Assembly: GCA_015680685.1 (NCBI GenBank)
Contig: MNCI01001941.1
Span: 585,594 to 645,593 of the forward strand
Reading direction: 5' to 3'
Length of the DNA: 60,000 nucleotides
DNA from: Gnetum montanum
Taxonomy: Eukaryota; Streptophyta; Gnetopsida; Gnetales; Gnetaceae
Positions 23,291-35,752 of the stretch are shown in pieces. The notes under the pieces are model-generated. The model had not been told where the DNA came from and did not search any database. It was given only the letters and a program-made list of their open reading frames with translations. Position 1 is the stretch's first letter; every line of letters starts with the position of its first letter. Position numbers and translations under genes: made by a program.

Positions 23291-24522
23291 CTCCCTTGGG
23301 CATACGTTCCAAGGGTTCTCCTAGTTTCATGCCTAAGTCCATCTACGAGATGGCATAGTTGATCATGCTGCGAGTAACCATGGCTTGGGCAACGATGTAA
23401 CAATGCACAATGTCGACCCATGGTAGCATCCAAGGATTCATGAGTTCCCTGCTTCCATCCTTGGATTTGCTTTTGCAGGTTGGACACATGGGAGTATGTT
23501 TGATACTTATCGTTAAACAGTTCTAGCATCATACTCCACCTTCGAATGGATTCCAGTTCTAAGGACCGGTACCAGCTTTCTGCTTCTTTTATTAGTGTCC
23601 TTGGGAACAACTTTAGCTTTTACCATTCATTCTCAATATTCTACAAGGCACATGCATCGTGAAATTCTTGCAAGTGATTTTGAGGATCAGCGTTGTATCC
23701 CCCCTCAAATCGTGGGATGTTATTCATGTCTAATCGCTTGATCCTACTATCTTTTTGGTGCCTTGTAGGAATTCTTACCACCTCCATGATGTCTAACATG
23801 ATTCAGGTTGCAAGTAGGGGTTCTTCATGGTCATTTCTCTCATAGCATTTGTGATGTCTCCATGGCTCCCTACTCTCCCTTCTTCCATGCTGTGATTCTC
23901 TAGAGTGCCCTCGTCCTCGCTCTGGACTCTCTCATCGAGGTTTGTCACTCTGTTTACCTTTATCCTCATGGTTACGTTTCTTATGGCTACATCCTGATAC
24001 TAAAGAAGAGGGTGAATGTGACAATGAAGGTGAAGAAGAAGGAGAACCATTTCCATGAAGATGTTTCCTACCTTCTCTTCGGTGGTCTCGACCCCGATCG
24101 TGATGACGATCAGAATGCCCTTCCTTATCATGTGCTTTTATTCCCTCATTGAACACTTGGTGTTCATGGGGATCAGAACCAAGATTGTGAATCATGGAGT
24201 GAAGGTTCTGATACACCAAATCCTCACCATCGTTAGGAGGGGGAGCATTGTTTTGTGGAGAACCTATTGAAATAGGTTCACCACCCTCAATATCGCTTAA
24301 GACGGGTAGAGCATTATGGGGTCCTTTGCCCTTCAAAGATGTGTGGTAACTCTCTTGTCGCAAGTCCCGTTGATGTTGTGCTTCTGTGGGATGGTAGTCC
24401 CTTATGTTGTAATCACATGCAACATACTCTGCATACAATTGTGACATGTCTATTTGTGCAAGAGCACGAAGGAGCATGTTGGGGATTGCTCAGTCTGGAG
24501 GCAACACCATGTTACCCTCCAT
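23291..24522 (-). pseudogene. Element A gag, N-terminal part
   Basis: First half of element A's gag, read on the minus strand from an ATG at 24522 (a second at 24477 follows an in-frame TGA). An Asp/His/Arg/Ser-rich N-terminus (23932-24477, with RGRDHRREGRKH and a Ser/Pro run) precedes a capsid segment: IPRFEGGYNADPQNHLQEFH, then EAESWYRSLE, FNDKYQTYS and the Leu-rich end near 23300 (about 23254-23710). These are typical Retrotrans_gag blocks. At the CTCCC duplication the frame continues without a shift into 4570 on the other side of element B. Stops at about 23932 and around 23640 are decay. Confidence 0.85.
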
Positions 24523-24581
24523 GTCTCTCCAATGCAGTTGTTCATCTTGATGGAGAATAAAGGTAAAGTTGGGTATATACT

Positions 24582-25832
24582 TGTAATGACGGAAAACATC
24601 AACCACTGGAAACACCGATGAAAATCCGTGGTACACAGTTCTAACCCTGGATCCNNNNNNNNNNNNNNNNNNNNNNNNNNNNNNNNNNNNNNNNNNNNNN
24701 NNNNNNNNNNNNNNNNNNNNNNNNNNNNNNNNNNNNNNNNNNNNNNNNNNNNNNNNNNNNNNNNNNNNNNNNNNNNNNNNNNNNNNNNNNNNNNNNNNNN
24801 NNNNNNNNNNNNNNNNNNNNNNNNNNNNNNNNNNNNNNNNNNNNNNNNNNNNNNNNNNNNNNNNNNNNNNNNNNNNNNNNNNNNNNNNNNNNNNNNNNNN
24901 NNNNNNNNNNNNNNNNNNNNNNNNNNNNNNNNNNNNNNNNNNNNNNNNNTTCTCACGATCACTGATTCTCCTTTGCTCTTTTGCCAATCTTGAAAGAAAA
25001 AAGTTGCCAACCCTTGATCTTCATCAACTGGAGCATTTATAAGGTTAATATTAGGAGAGAAACACTGTTTAAGTGACACGTGTCCTGCACTCATAAAATG
25101 TCGTTGACTCAATGTGTTGTCGTTGATGTTTATGAGGCTATGCTGCGTAGCGCGTCATAAACTACCCTCGTGCGGGCTTTGGCAACAGATTGTCCTTTGA
25201 TTATGCTGTAATACGCTGGAGAGTCTATCGTAGCATATTATGTGCTTGTCGTTACTTGAATTACGCTGCATTACACTAAATTACACATAGTAGTGTAATT
25301 TAGCGTAAAATGACGAAACTGCAAAAGTTAAAGTGTTGTTGCCGCGCTTTCTCTGTTTCTATCCTTTTTGGGATTTTTACTACGCTGCGCTGCGTAAAGT
25401 AGCGTAATGGGCCCCTTAACTAGAAAAGAAAACTTGCTGAGACGCGTGTTATACTGCAAACTATTGCTTAGGACTTGAGATTTTTGCCGGGCTATCGAAG
25501 TCTTGTATGCTTGTCATCCTTGATGCTACGGTGGGCTGTCTTTGATATTATGCTGTACAATGTGATGTTATGCTATGTAGTGTAATACAACGTAATTTGC
25601 CAAAACTTAAGATTTTTGAAATAGATAACTTGCGAAGTTGGAAGCTTGGCTGTCGTGCATCCGTCGCTTTACTCCATCCTCTAGAATTCACTTGTGCTAT
25701 GCTGCACAGCATGGCAGGACAAACCTTCGACTGAAAAGGAACTTGTCTCGCCTTGCCTTATTGCAACCCTTTATCTGAGTCACCATTTTTTTCACTAAAC
25801 TATCGAGGCCTCGAAATTTTCACAATGTTTCA
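24582..25832 (-). repeat. 3' LTR of element C (contains N run)
   Basis: The partner of 29746-31174. Bases 24655-24949 are unknown, so the length is nominal. The TATA box, minus strand, lies at 25041-25035. The U3 beyond it (25042-25832) is rich in tacgct / agcgta motifs, for example ttacgctgcattacactaa and tagcgtaaaatgacg near 25260-25320. An open frame spanning the N run is an artefact. Confidence 0.9.
24655..24949. other. Assembly gap (295 N)
   Basis: Unknown bases within element C's 3' LTR. By comparison with the other LTR (29819-30308) the missing piece is LTR sequence of about 490 bp, so the N run probably understates the gap. Confidence 0.85.
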
Positions 25833-25847
25833 ATGGCCCCTCTTTGT
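25833..25847 (-). other. Polypurine tract of element C
   Basis: The minus strand reads ACAAAGAGGGGCCAT up to the LTR edge, nearly identical to element B's tract at 21794-21808. Confidence 0.85.
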
Positions 25848-26851
25848 TGACGTTTAGAGGACTTTCCTGAAAGACGTCGACAAAGAATACGAAACATCGG
25901 AAAGGCAAAAGTGTCAATGGCGTCTATCGGAGACTGCTCAAATGTCATTCTGTCAAACTTAGAAGTGCAAGGATGGAAGAAAATAGAGTGTAGAAGGGAT
26001 CTTACAGGAGTTAAGGATGGTAGGTTCGGGGAAGACTCAAATACATGATCATGAGGCTTCTCCGAACAAGTCATTATGTCCTTTCGCTAATGTGTTAACG
26101 AAAGGTTACGTCATCATATTGCATATCAAGGGCTTGCAAGTGTGATTTGTGTTACACCTGCATGGCCTGGACAAGTTGTTTTACATCCATTTTGCCAAAC
26201 CCCCCTTTTTTTTGCCAAAATGCAGATTGCATGCCACAGGGTGAGCTGCGTTACACCAATTTATGGACATGACAATGAAAAATGAAGTTACTTAATGCTC
26301 ATCATCTGTACAAGCAGAGAAGAAGGCGGGACAATTGTAAGGATAAGGAAGGGATAACAAAAGGGGGAAAAATAAGGTAAGACATCCGATGGAGGGAGAG
26401 GTAGGGTTTTCACTTCCAAGTGACCAGACTAGTTTGAGCAACCACCTATGAATGCCATGACATCTCACCTTCCAATGAAAGTATTCTTGATCAACGTTGT
26501 CGTAACAAGTAACCTACAAAACACAACATAGAACAGGAAGGCAGGAACAAATGTCCTGATCGTTAAGGAGGGAGGCTATTGAAACAAGCATCATCCAAAA
26601 TGACAAGAAGAGTCTAGGTCCTTGAAACTAGGACTACAACGAGCAGCAAGAGTGCCAATGTTGATGCCGTGGTTCCTGTAGTTGCCGTCGAGAGCTAGAT
26701 TTGTCTTACTCGAAGGACCATGCAAAGAACATGTCAGACGAATCTACTAAGCCAGCGTCTAGTGACAGTGATGGATGGAGGCCACTGAGGCTATGGGTAA
26801 CCATGGTTTTTCTGAGGCCCCAAGCGGTGAAACTGACCCCAGGAGGTGCAA
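25848..26851 (-). other. 3' non-coding interior of element C
   Basis: No pro or pol motif in any frame. The minus-strand open stretch 25820-26074 overlaps the LTR edge and has no similarity that I recognise. This region joins gag directly to the polypurine tract, which shows how compact the element is. Confidence 0.55.
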
Positions 26852-29521
26852 CTATGAAGTGGCTGTCGTAGCAACATCTTCGAGGGGTTGAGATTTGGGT
26901 AACCCTAGCGTAAGAGGACCCTTGGTCACATCAACAGTGACAGTAGGTGAGTTTGACTTAGAGGATTGCCCCTATGTAAGAGAGGGGGTTGATAGTTTTG
27001 GCACTCTGATAACTAAGGGTGCCTTGGGTGTAGGCGTGGGCTATGCCATGACTTTAACGATCGTAGGCTATCGGGAAGCATTCTGGGATGAAGTTCGGAG
27101 GATGAAAGGATGCCTTGCAGTGCCACTCATCAACGTCAATGAACCTATCGTTTGGGTTGAGCGAGGTTGCATTCGTAACACAAAAGGCTGCCTTAGGTAT
27201 GCCTGATTATCGCCCTCTATTCCTACCACATTGATTATGTACCCTATGTTGTTTGCATTCAATGGGTCTTGGTACACACGCATGGCCTAGTTTTCTAGGC
27301 GTGTCGGGCTACTTCTATTTAAGATCAAGTCACCTTGATCTATCAGACATTGGATTTCATCTTTCAATGCTCAGCAGTAGTCCGTATCATGGCCACACAA
27401 TTGATGATAGTCGCAGAATCAGTCTAGCTTAAAGTTCTTAGGCACAGGAAATTCATTAGGTTGAGCTAAGGAGGAATTCTTGAGTAGCTCGTAGTGGTGC
27501 CTGTGGCATTTTAGAGCCTCCTCGGACACCGCCTTGTGTCGGATGTGGCCAGTTCCCAATAATTGCTTCAGAAGTTTTGAAGGCTTCACAGGTAAAGTTG
27601 CGTAATTTGAGCGATCTTTACGCTCAAATTTCAGCCTTGGTTGTGGAGATGCTTCAGGGGCAGATGAGGCTTCTTGATTGGTGCCACCCAAGCTAGTTGT
27701 CAGCTCGGTTGGCTCCGTAGTAGTTTTCTTACCGTTGTTGCCTTTCTTCTTGGCCCCTTCAACGACCGTTGCCACTGTAGTCATGGTGGCTTTGCCTTTG
27801 TCCTTACTTTTGCTATGAGCATTCTTGTAGACCACATACGTCGGGTCTTTGCTAGCCTCTGCTGCGTCTTGGATGCTCTTAGTCTGAGCAAAAGCTTGGC
27901 TAAGGGAATGGGGGGCAAGTTAATATAGCTTAGACTTGATAAAGTCATTGACTGCTCCCTTGAAGATTGCCAATAGATGGGCCTCCGCGATGGGTTCGCG
28001 GATCTCATTCAAGGTGGCGCTCTAACGCTGTATGAACTTTTGGACTGACTTGAGCGAGTCTTGCTTAACTCCCATGAGCTGGTTCAGTGTGACTTCTGGC
28101 TTTTGGTTGTATTTGAAGAGAGTCACAAATTGGGTTAACAGCTCTTCCAAAGTTGAAATGGAAGCGCATGGAAGTGCTCGATACTAATCCAAAGCTTTAC
28201 CTGTTAAGGACATAGCAAAGACTCAGATGATGGTATGTGGCCATTGTTGTAGCAATAAAGACTCTGACCTAAAAGTGACGAGGTGAGTATTGGGATTACC
28301 TTCCCCATTGTATTTTGTGAAATGAGGAAGAGGCATCCCAGGCGGCAACGATAGGACTGGGACAACTGGACTAATAGGATCATCTTGGTAGAAGTCCATG
28401 ACTTGTACCACATCAGAACCAGCAGCCTTGAGGTGCTTGACCTCCTCCGTAAGGGTCTGAATGAGCTGGAAGGCTTGGTCCAGCCCCGTAGATGATGATG
28501 TCATTTGTGGAATGGAAGGGGGAGTTACACCGGGTAGTAGCGTAGAGGCAATAGTTTGGCCGACAGTTGGCAGGATAGTCCTTGCTAGCAATGTTGCTTG
28601 CACCATCCACAATCCTGTGGTTAGTGCATATGGGGGAACCACCATCGGCTGCGCTATTGGGTACGCTGCTTGTGTAGCTAGGGGCACTGGTAGTGGTCTT
28701 GCAACTGGGTTTAGCACTTGCGGGACGTGGCCTTGAAGGTGGGAATGGTGATGGTTTTGCATAGGATGCGTGACAAGAGACATGTTGGGAGCCCACCATG
28801 TTGTGGTGGTAGGCTCTATCGTGTGAACTGGGAGAGTAGTTGGCATTGCAGGAATTGCATGCACATGCGGTGGCATAGGCGTAGGCACACGATGAGGCAA
28901 GTTAGGTAATCACGCCTACTGAGGAATGATCTATGATGAACCCTCACCTGGGAAGATAGTTGGAGAAAGAAAGTGTAAACGTAGTGAACGCAGGACTCGA
29001 TTCGTGTTAGAAAAAGGTGTAGTGACCATGAACAACAGATTTATACGCGACGTTGTTGAGGGAGGGGCCATGGTGAAATCGGCATGATTGCCTCCCTCAG
29101 AGTGGGATTCTAGATCGTCCTATCCATCATGAAGCGCTTCTTCATGGAACATGGTTTCTAGTTCTTCTGGCGATGTCTTTGCCATCAACATTTGATCTAT
29201 GATCCACCTTTTTTGATCTGTCAAGGGTATGAAAGTGGTAGGCGTAGGAATGAGTTCTTTCCCATCGTAGTACATGAGCTCGTATTCTCATTTTTTCTCA
29301 ACTTCTTGTGGATACAAAGGCATATTTACCGCTAGCTTAGTGCAGAGGAAATTGTAGTATTTCCTACGCTAAGCTTGTCCCTCCAGCTCTTTGTTTTGTA
29401 GCCTAAGGGAGCGACGTGGTCGCACTGGGCTAGTTGGTTGCTCAACCACGGGGGGCGTAACTTTTAGAGTCCAAGGGTTTTTGAGATTGGAAGTGTCAAT
29501 AGCTATGATTGATGTAACCAT
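26852..29521 (-). pseudogene. Element C gag
   Basis: Gag on the minus strand, one frame from the ATG at 29521 to a TAG at 26854-26852 (about 890 codons) with no frameshift. Blocks in order match element B's gag: the N-terminal ELMYYDGKELIPTP segment, a Pro/Thr/Ala-rich linker (28500-28900), VMDFYQDDPIS, FTKYNGEGNPNTHL, then FIQR and NEIREPIAEAHLLAIFKGAVNDF, a Lys-rich stretch, and the knuckle FCDYHQLCGHDTDYC (about 27350-27415). In-frame stops are few and of transition type. With no protease or polymerase of its own, it would need enzymes from an element such as B. Confidence 0.9.
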
Positions 29522-29720
29522 TTTTGAAATTGGGACAACAGATGCGAACTAAGATAATAATCGGGGCTTTTTATCTCGTAGGATTCCAAAGGAATCGTCA
29601 AACTGACTGATCTGCACCACACAATTTCATAAACAACCTTGGAGGTATTACGTTTACATTGATCGACAATGGGTACAGACAACTTACAAGACTACCCATA
29701 AAATGTGGATTGGCTATGAA

Positions 29721-29739
29721 GGTCCTCCTTCTAGTGCTA
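29721..29739 (-). other. Primer-binding site of element C
   Basis: The minus strand reads TAGCACTAGAAGGAGGACC, six bases inside the 5' LTR edge. It differs from element B's site only by four transitions. Confidence 0.75.
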
Positions 29740-29745
29740 GAAAAC

Positions 29746-31174
29746 TGTAACGATGGAAAATGTTGGCTGTTGGAAACACCGACAAAAATCCGTGGTACAT
29801 AGTTCTAACCCCGGATCCATGTGAGGACCATGCTGGAGAAAATGAATCCGAGGTGACCTAAACGGTCTTGTCAATCAGACAGGGACTTATTTAATCAGTA
29901 AAAGTTTTGATAATAATTTTGATGGTGAAATACAGGTTCTTTATGAAGTGATGTAATGTTGTTACCCCGAAAGTAATTGAAGATAATGCAAACGATTTAG
30001 GTAAGATTGCCAAATCTATCTAACTAGGGTACAAGAGATTAGATTTGACAGATAATACGATCAAAAGATCTAAGATGTAATTTATGAAAACAATATGTTT
30101 GATACAATGACTTCAGGCGGACTTCGGTTTGGACGAAGCACATGCCAATGACAAGAAAGTTATACAAAGATGAAACAAGCGAGGATCAATCTACCTTGAT
30201 CTAGCCAATCTAGGTGCAAGGAAGTCAGATCCATGGGAGAATATCCGATATCCAATTGTTTCTGATCAAGAATTCTTATCAATCACTTCTGGCGTTCTCA
30301 CGATCGCTGATTCTCCTTTGCTCTTTTGCCAGTCTTGAAAGAAAAAATTTTCCAACCCTTGATCTTCATCAACTGGAGCATTTATAAGGTTAAGATCAAG
30401 AGAGAAACACAGTTTAAGTGATGCATGTCATGCACTCATAAAATGCCGTTGACTCAATGTGTTGTCGTTGAAGTTTACGACACTATGCTGCGTAGCGCGT
30501 CATAAACTATCCTCGTGCGGGCTTTGGCAACAAATTGTCCTTTGATTACACTATAATACACTGGAGAGCGTATTGTAGCATATGATGCACTTGTCGTTAC
30601 TTGAATTATGCTACATTACACTAAATTACGCATAGTAGCGTAATTTAGCGTAAAATGACGAAACTGCAAAAGTTAAAGTGTTGTTGCTGCGCTTCCTCTG
30701 TTTCTATCCTTTTGGGGTTTTTACTACACTGTGCTGCATAAAGTAGTGTAATGGGCCTCTTAACCAAAAAAGAAAACTTGTTGAGATGTGTGTTATACTA
30801 CAAACTATTGCTTAGGACTTGAGATTTTTGCCGAGCTATCGAAGTCTTGTATGCTTGCCATCCTTGATGCTACGGTGGGTTGTCTTTGATATTACGCTGC
30901 ACAATGTGATGTTACGCTATGTAGGGTAATACAACGTAATTTGTCAAAAATTAAGCTTTTTGAAACAAATAACTTGCGAAGTTGGAAGCTTGGCCACAGC
31001 ATTCGTTGCTTTGCTCCATCCTCTGGAATTCACTTGTGCTATGCTGCGCAGCATGGCGGGATAGACCTTTGACTGAAAAGGAACTTGTCATGCCTCGCCT
31101 TGTTGCAACCCTTCATCTGAGTCACCAATTTTTTCACTGAACTATCGAGGCCTTAAAATTTTCACGGTGTTTCA
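29746..31174 (-). repeat. 5' LTR of element C
   Basis: 1429 bp in minus orientation, complete. The TATA box, minus strand, is at 30386-30380 in the block ctggagcatttataagg shared with the other LTR and, more weakly, with the solo LTR at 41308. The U3 (30387-31174) contains the acgct / agcgta motif cluster, including attacgcatagtagcgtaa near 30630. Confidence 0.93.
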
Positions 31175-31179
31175 ATACT

Positions 31180-31457
31180 CATCATGATGAATATATACCA
31201 CATGGAATTGTTGAGGAATTGGCAGATTTTGGTTATGTGTGTTGTGCCGTCGACTGTCTCTAGTGTTGTTCCTAGGTGGTGATGTGCTTTTGTGTGAAGA
31301 AGAAGATATTTTTGTCTTGTTCGGTGTGCTATTTACTGTTATCTTAATTTTTTTCTTTTGATCAACCCTAAGGGTTTGTTATATCATCCTAATGATGCGA
31401 ATGATCTCCTATGTTCTATGTAGCACACAAACAACTAGTCCTCGACAACGGTGCTGA
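31180..31457 (-). other. Leader and primer-binding site of element A
   Basis: Between element C's duplication and element A's 5' LTR. On the minus strand, 31456-31439 reads CAGCACCGTTGTCGAGGA, which matches the common plant Ty3/gypsy primer site TGGCGCCGTTGCCGGGGA (tRNA-Asp type) apart from transitions. The rest is untranslated leader. Confidence 0.7.
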
Positions 31458-32234
31458 TGATGAGTGGTGAGGTACCCCTACACTCAACCATATGAATATG
31501 AGCATCTCACGCATGATTCGGTCAAACTCCAAGGACTAAGTTCTTACATGCCTTAATGGAACACTTAAGGTTAATCAATCGTTGTCCTCCCAAACTTACT
31601 TGCATTATCACGGTTGTATGGTTAAGTAAGTTTGAGGTATGTGATTTTTATAACTTTTATCTTTTTAATGCCTATGCTAGTAGGGAAAGGTGAAGAGAAC
31701 TAAATAACTAGTTTTCATTAACTATTAACTAACTAAGTTTTAATTATCCTAGCATCAGTATCTATTCCCACTTGCTGCACACACCCTGAACCAGTGCAAC
31801 ACTACTGGGATTACCAAACGCTACTCGTTACTAGGTTACCAAGTGTTACACACGTGCTCAAAGTTATCATACTGAATGCACTTAACTAGGAGAGTTAAGG
31901 GTTGAGAGAGATTAATTATCTAGGAAAAAATTTAAACATTTAAAAATAATTAAATCCTATTTAGCTTAGTCCATATGTTGCAAGGTTTATCAAAAAGTTC
32001 GTCTTTATTGTCATACACAAATGTGTGCTTAGGTATATTTTGCTCGAATAAAGATCTGTTCACTTTGAGATTCCTACCACGGGCATATGGAAATTATTCT
32101 AACTCTGGAATGGTAAAACTGCTATAGTCTGGCTAAGGTACTAACTCTAGATATGTGAACAAGGGAAAGCTACCTCTTATTTATAGATGTTTCGGCAGGC
32201 TGCAATATTGTGTACGCGATATCGTGGCTCATCA
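31458..32234 (-). repeat. 5' LTR of element A
   Basis: 777 bp, the partner of 1049-1855, with the same TGATGAG/CTCATCA ends. The TATA box, minus strand, is at 32185-32178. Only 49 bases remain between it and the U3 end, holding gcgatatcgt (32216-32225); the 3' LTR has 83 there, so one palindrome unit has been gained or lost. TGATT follows. Confidence 0.92.
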
Positions 32235-32239
32235 TGATT

Positions 32240-34841
32240 CTTTGGATTGTTAATGGGTTTGCTATGTTTCTTAAACTCTTAATGATGCTTATACCTCCCT
32301 TTGGCTAATAATTCTAACAATGTAACTAATTACCAATTAGGAATTATTTTTCTATGTCTAAATATAAGTATAACTTAGTTACCAAATCCTAAGATCCAAG
32401 ATGATTAGGAGAGTCGATGTGTTAGTATTAATCATTAGATTATTAAAAATGAGTAGTTGATATAGGTTATGTATCTACTAATTTTTAATTTAAATAAAAA
32501 CCTAATTATTAACTAATCATATAACTAATTTTACATTACCATTGAGTTTGAAAGGCTAAAAAATATTAGAAATAGCTATTTATATATCAAAAACAAACAT
32601 TGAATACCTAAGTTAGGCTAAAATAAGTTCTCAAGGATCTTAAGAAAACTTTTAATGGTAGATATTATAAACTAATTTTTGGAATTTCATAGCATGGATC
32701 CAACTACTCCATTACATTAAAAAAATTGAAATATACCATAAACAACTATTTTTCCATAAAGAAAAAGCTTCCAAAATCTCTTGAGAGCTTCAAAGTTAAA
32801 AAATTGGACATAAATTTTGAGATCTCTTAAGAGATTCTCAAGAGATGACTTATAGTAGTACTACCCTAGGATGAGCATGCTTAATTTTCTAATTCTTATA
32901 TCTACTACTAATGATTAACTCATTTAACTTGGTACATTAATATAATTATGATTTGATATTTCAATTTAAATTTTGAATTTTAAATATTAAAATTCAAAAT
33001 GTTCCATCCATTTCCAAACGAATCTATGGTGGTCATTAATGTTTATTTGGTATGGACTTACAATACTTATGGTATCCATAGGCTTATGATTGGTATAATG
33101 TTAGAATTCTCACAGTATTCAAAAATACCATAGGTTTGTATCATTACAAATCCTAGTAGATTTCTTAGGACAAGGCTTTGTTGGTGGCATAGTTGATGGC
33201 AAAGTATAGATAGGTGTAGGGGGAATAGAAAAGTATGACGGCAATGCTTAATGCAACAAGTAAAACAAAGTGTGATGAAAATAGTAATAAGAATAGAGCA
33301 CAATGATAGTAATTAGTGAGGGTCCTATTCCTAGTGGCATGTAGGACCAATAACATCTAGTGGTAGTGGCACAACTGAAGCAAAAAATGACATGGAAAGA
33401 TTGTAGTGGCTATAATGTAGGAAAATGTCATGAGTTTATGTAATCCCTATGTATCTATGAAAATTTTAAATTCTTTGTTATAATTAAAATTTAAAATTTA
33501 AAATATTTAAATGTTATGTTGAGCTTATAACCAAAATGATGGCTAATAACCTTATGACTAGTGAATATGAGTTAAAGAATTACATTTTATAGGAATGATA
33601 TCATGGGTTAGACTTCAAGACAAACAAGTTGTAGAAAAGTGAGTTAAATTTTACCTTTATAAGAATTTTTACATTCTAATTTTATTAATACATGTTTTGT
33701 GAGAAACTTCAAGCCTTGATATCTTTTAAACCATAAGTTTAATTAAGAGCAGATTAGTACCATTGAAATAATATTAATAAATATGGTACATTGGACATAT
33801 TTTAGGCTCTAAAAGTTAAGTTTGATTTTTATAGTTTTGAAAAATAAAATAATGCATTGTTTCAAATTAGCCTTAATAAGATAGCTTATGGGACAACATG
33901 GAGTCTTTTTGGTGACTTACATTTGATTAAAACTAATAAGAAGACTCAACAAATGGAATAAGATTTATCATGATCAAGTTTATTGGTGCTAAGGAGAAGG
34001 TTAGCCAAGAAGAACATTAGGATATTATCTAATAAGAATTAGTTTTATACCATACTATTAATAATGATCATTAGTTAAATAGGGTTAGGTATCTTCTGGG
34101 CAGTTGGATTTCCTTATGTTTACTGGTGATTAAAATACAAATAAGAATATGGTTTATTAAGTTGATGGGATTTGGTTGTTTATGAAAGAGAAGATTCATA
34201 GTAAGATAATATCATAGAAGACCTTGACTATAGTTTAGTATTCTCATAGTAGATACATAATAATAAACTTAGAAAATTAAAAAAAAAATCTAACATTATT
34301 ATGAAATGGATAAGAGTGACCTAGACCAATGTTACACATATCTTACCAAAGTCTCTTGTAGTTGATGTAGCTTGTGTATAATCTGATCTCCTTAAACTCT
34401 AATCATGATATCCATGAAAGTTACTAGGGAGATATCCATGATTCATCTTGAATATGATGTGCATTAGAAGATGGTACATGGTTTTCCCTAGATCATGACT
34501 CATAGTTCATTATTGGATTATAGTTGGACCTAGGCTATGATTTACTTTAATACTAATTATAATATCCTACTATTGGATGTAATGGAAAATGTAAAATACA
34601 TGTAATATTCAACATTATGTACAAAAATGAAATAGAAAAAATATAAAAAATGAAAAAAAAATTATTAATATGATAATATGAATATAATGTATCTTTATTA
34701 GTCTATGAGAATTTCTTGTAGTTATATTCCTTTGATACATACCCTTAGAGGTAATCTAGTGCTACCGCCATGCGTATGTGCATACTTGACAAAAAGAAAT
34801 GTCTAGATATCTTTCTATCTTGATTTTCCCAGAATCTATTA
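32240..34841. other. AT-rich spacer, no gene
   Basis: 2.6 kb of AT-rich sequence continuing the host DNA into which element A inserted. I see no coding frame longer than about 80 codons and no transposon motif. A short perfect palindrome ATCTCTTAAGAGAT is at 32821-32834. Two open stretches at 33067-33356 overlap in different frames and look random. Confidence 0.5.
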
Positions 34842-34846
34842 CTTAT

Positions 34847-35747
34847 TGATGAGTAGTGAAGGATACCCCTACACCCAACCATATGAATCATAGAGTGCTC
34901 ATGCATGATCTGGTCAAATTTCATGGACTCTCTAGTTTCTAGTGCACTAGTTTTCTAGGAAGTGAACCTTACCCTAATGGTCATTTGTTGTCTTTCCAAT
35001 TACACTTGTGAAGTACAAAGATATGGTTAAGTGTAATTGAGACATATGATTTTTTTTTCATTTTATGTTTTATGTTTTTTGATAATTAAAGAGATAGATA
35101 ACAAAATTTAATGACTAATTTAATTTAACTAATTAACTAATCTCTAACTAGTCCTAACGTAAGCATCCAGTCCCACTTTCCATACATTTCCTAAACCTAT
35201 GTATCCATTGCTAGGTTACCAAGTGCTATGTTACTAGGCATACCAAGCAATAACATTGTTGGGATTACTGAGAAAATACATATTATGCTTCAAGTGGTTG
35301 TACTTATGTATTTAATCTATCTAGCTTATCTTGCTTAATTATTGAAAAACATCAAATAAATAACTGAAAGCATTTAATACATTAATAAAATATCTAAACT
35401 ATCCAGAATGCTACAAGGTTTATCAAGAAGCTCATCTTTATTGTTGTACACATTATCATACTTAGGTATAACAATGCTTCAATAAAAATCTATACACTTA
35501 ATGACTCCTACTATGGGCACTCAGCAAAAATATTCTAGCTTTCAAATAGACAAACTACAAGAGCTTTGCTACTACTATGAATCTAATGGCCATAAACATG
35601 GCTGGAAACTCATATTTATAGTTTTTTCTATAGTATTGCATTGATGGGGCCCCATAGATGTAGAAAATGCTATGTCAACATGGCCTCGTTGATGGGGAAA
35701 CACCACAAAAATGGAGCCCTATTGATGTGACACTTTGATGTTCATCA
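34847..35747 (-). repeat. Solo LTR, relative of the element A family
   Basis: 901 bp from TGATGAG to TTCATCA, flanked by CTTAT at 34842-34846 and 35748-35752. The left 60 bases and several interior blocks match element A's LTRs, but its U3 is different. The TATA box, minus strand, is at 35621-35614. Between it and the U3 end lies the perfect palindrome ATGGGGCCCCAT at 35644-35655 with gttgatggggaaacacc-type repeats. No internal sequence adjoins it, so it arose by LTR-LTR recombination. Confidence 0.9.
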
Positions 35748-35752
35748 CTTAT

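Larger units (their letters stand above)
24582..31174 (-). mobile_element. Element C: gag-only minus-strand relative of element B
   Basis: The LTRs at 24582-25832 (partly unsequenced) and 29746-31174 both begin TGTAA and end GTTTCA on the plus strand. They are flanked by ATACT at 24577-24581 and 31175-31179. The interior carries a B-like primer site (29739-29721), one gag frame (29521-26852) and a B-like polypurine tract (25847-25833). No protease, RT, RNase H or integrase is present in the roughly 3.9-kb interior. It therefore looks like a non-autonomous member of the Tat/Ogre group, inserted in the leader of element A. Confidence 0.93.
1049..32234 (-). mobile_element. Element A: minus-strand Ty3/gypsy gag-pro element hosting two nested insertions
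   Basis: The left LTR (1049-1855) and right LTR (31458-32234) are related along their length and both run TGATGAG...CTCATCA. The flanks are identical 5-base duplications, TGATT at 1044-1048 and 32235-32239, so this is one insertion. TATA box, primer-binding site and polypurine tract all give minus orientation. Removing elements B and C with their duplications leaves about 5.9 kb. The interior encodes gag with a zinc-knuckle-like motif and a retropepsin; no RT, RNase H or integrase is visible in 1856-2883, so A looks non-autonomous. The protease style resembles Athila-type elements, but the lineage is uncertain. A is the oldest of the three nested elements because B and C interrupt it. Confidence 0.93.

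Noticed and set aside
24450-25112. Long minus-strand open frame across the N run
   Set aside because: Most of it is unknown bases inside element C's LTR; the frame is an artefact of Ns.
32240-34841. Possible host gene in the AT-rich spacer
   Set aside because: I found no frame longer than about 80 codons and no exon-like pattern.
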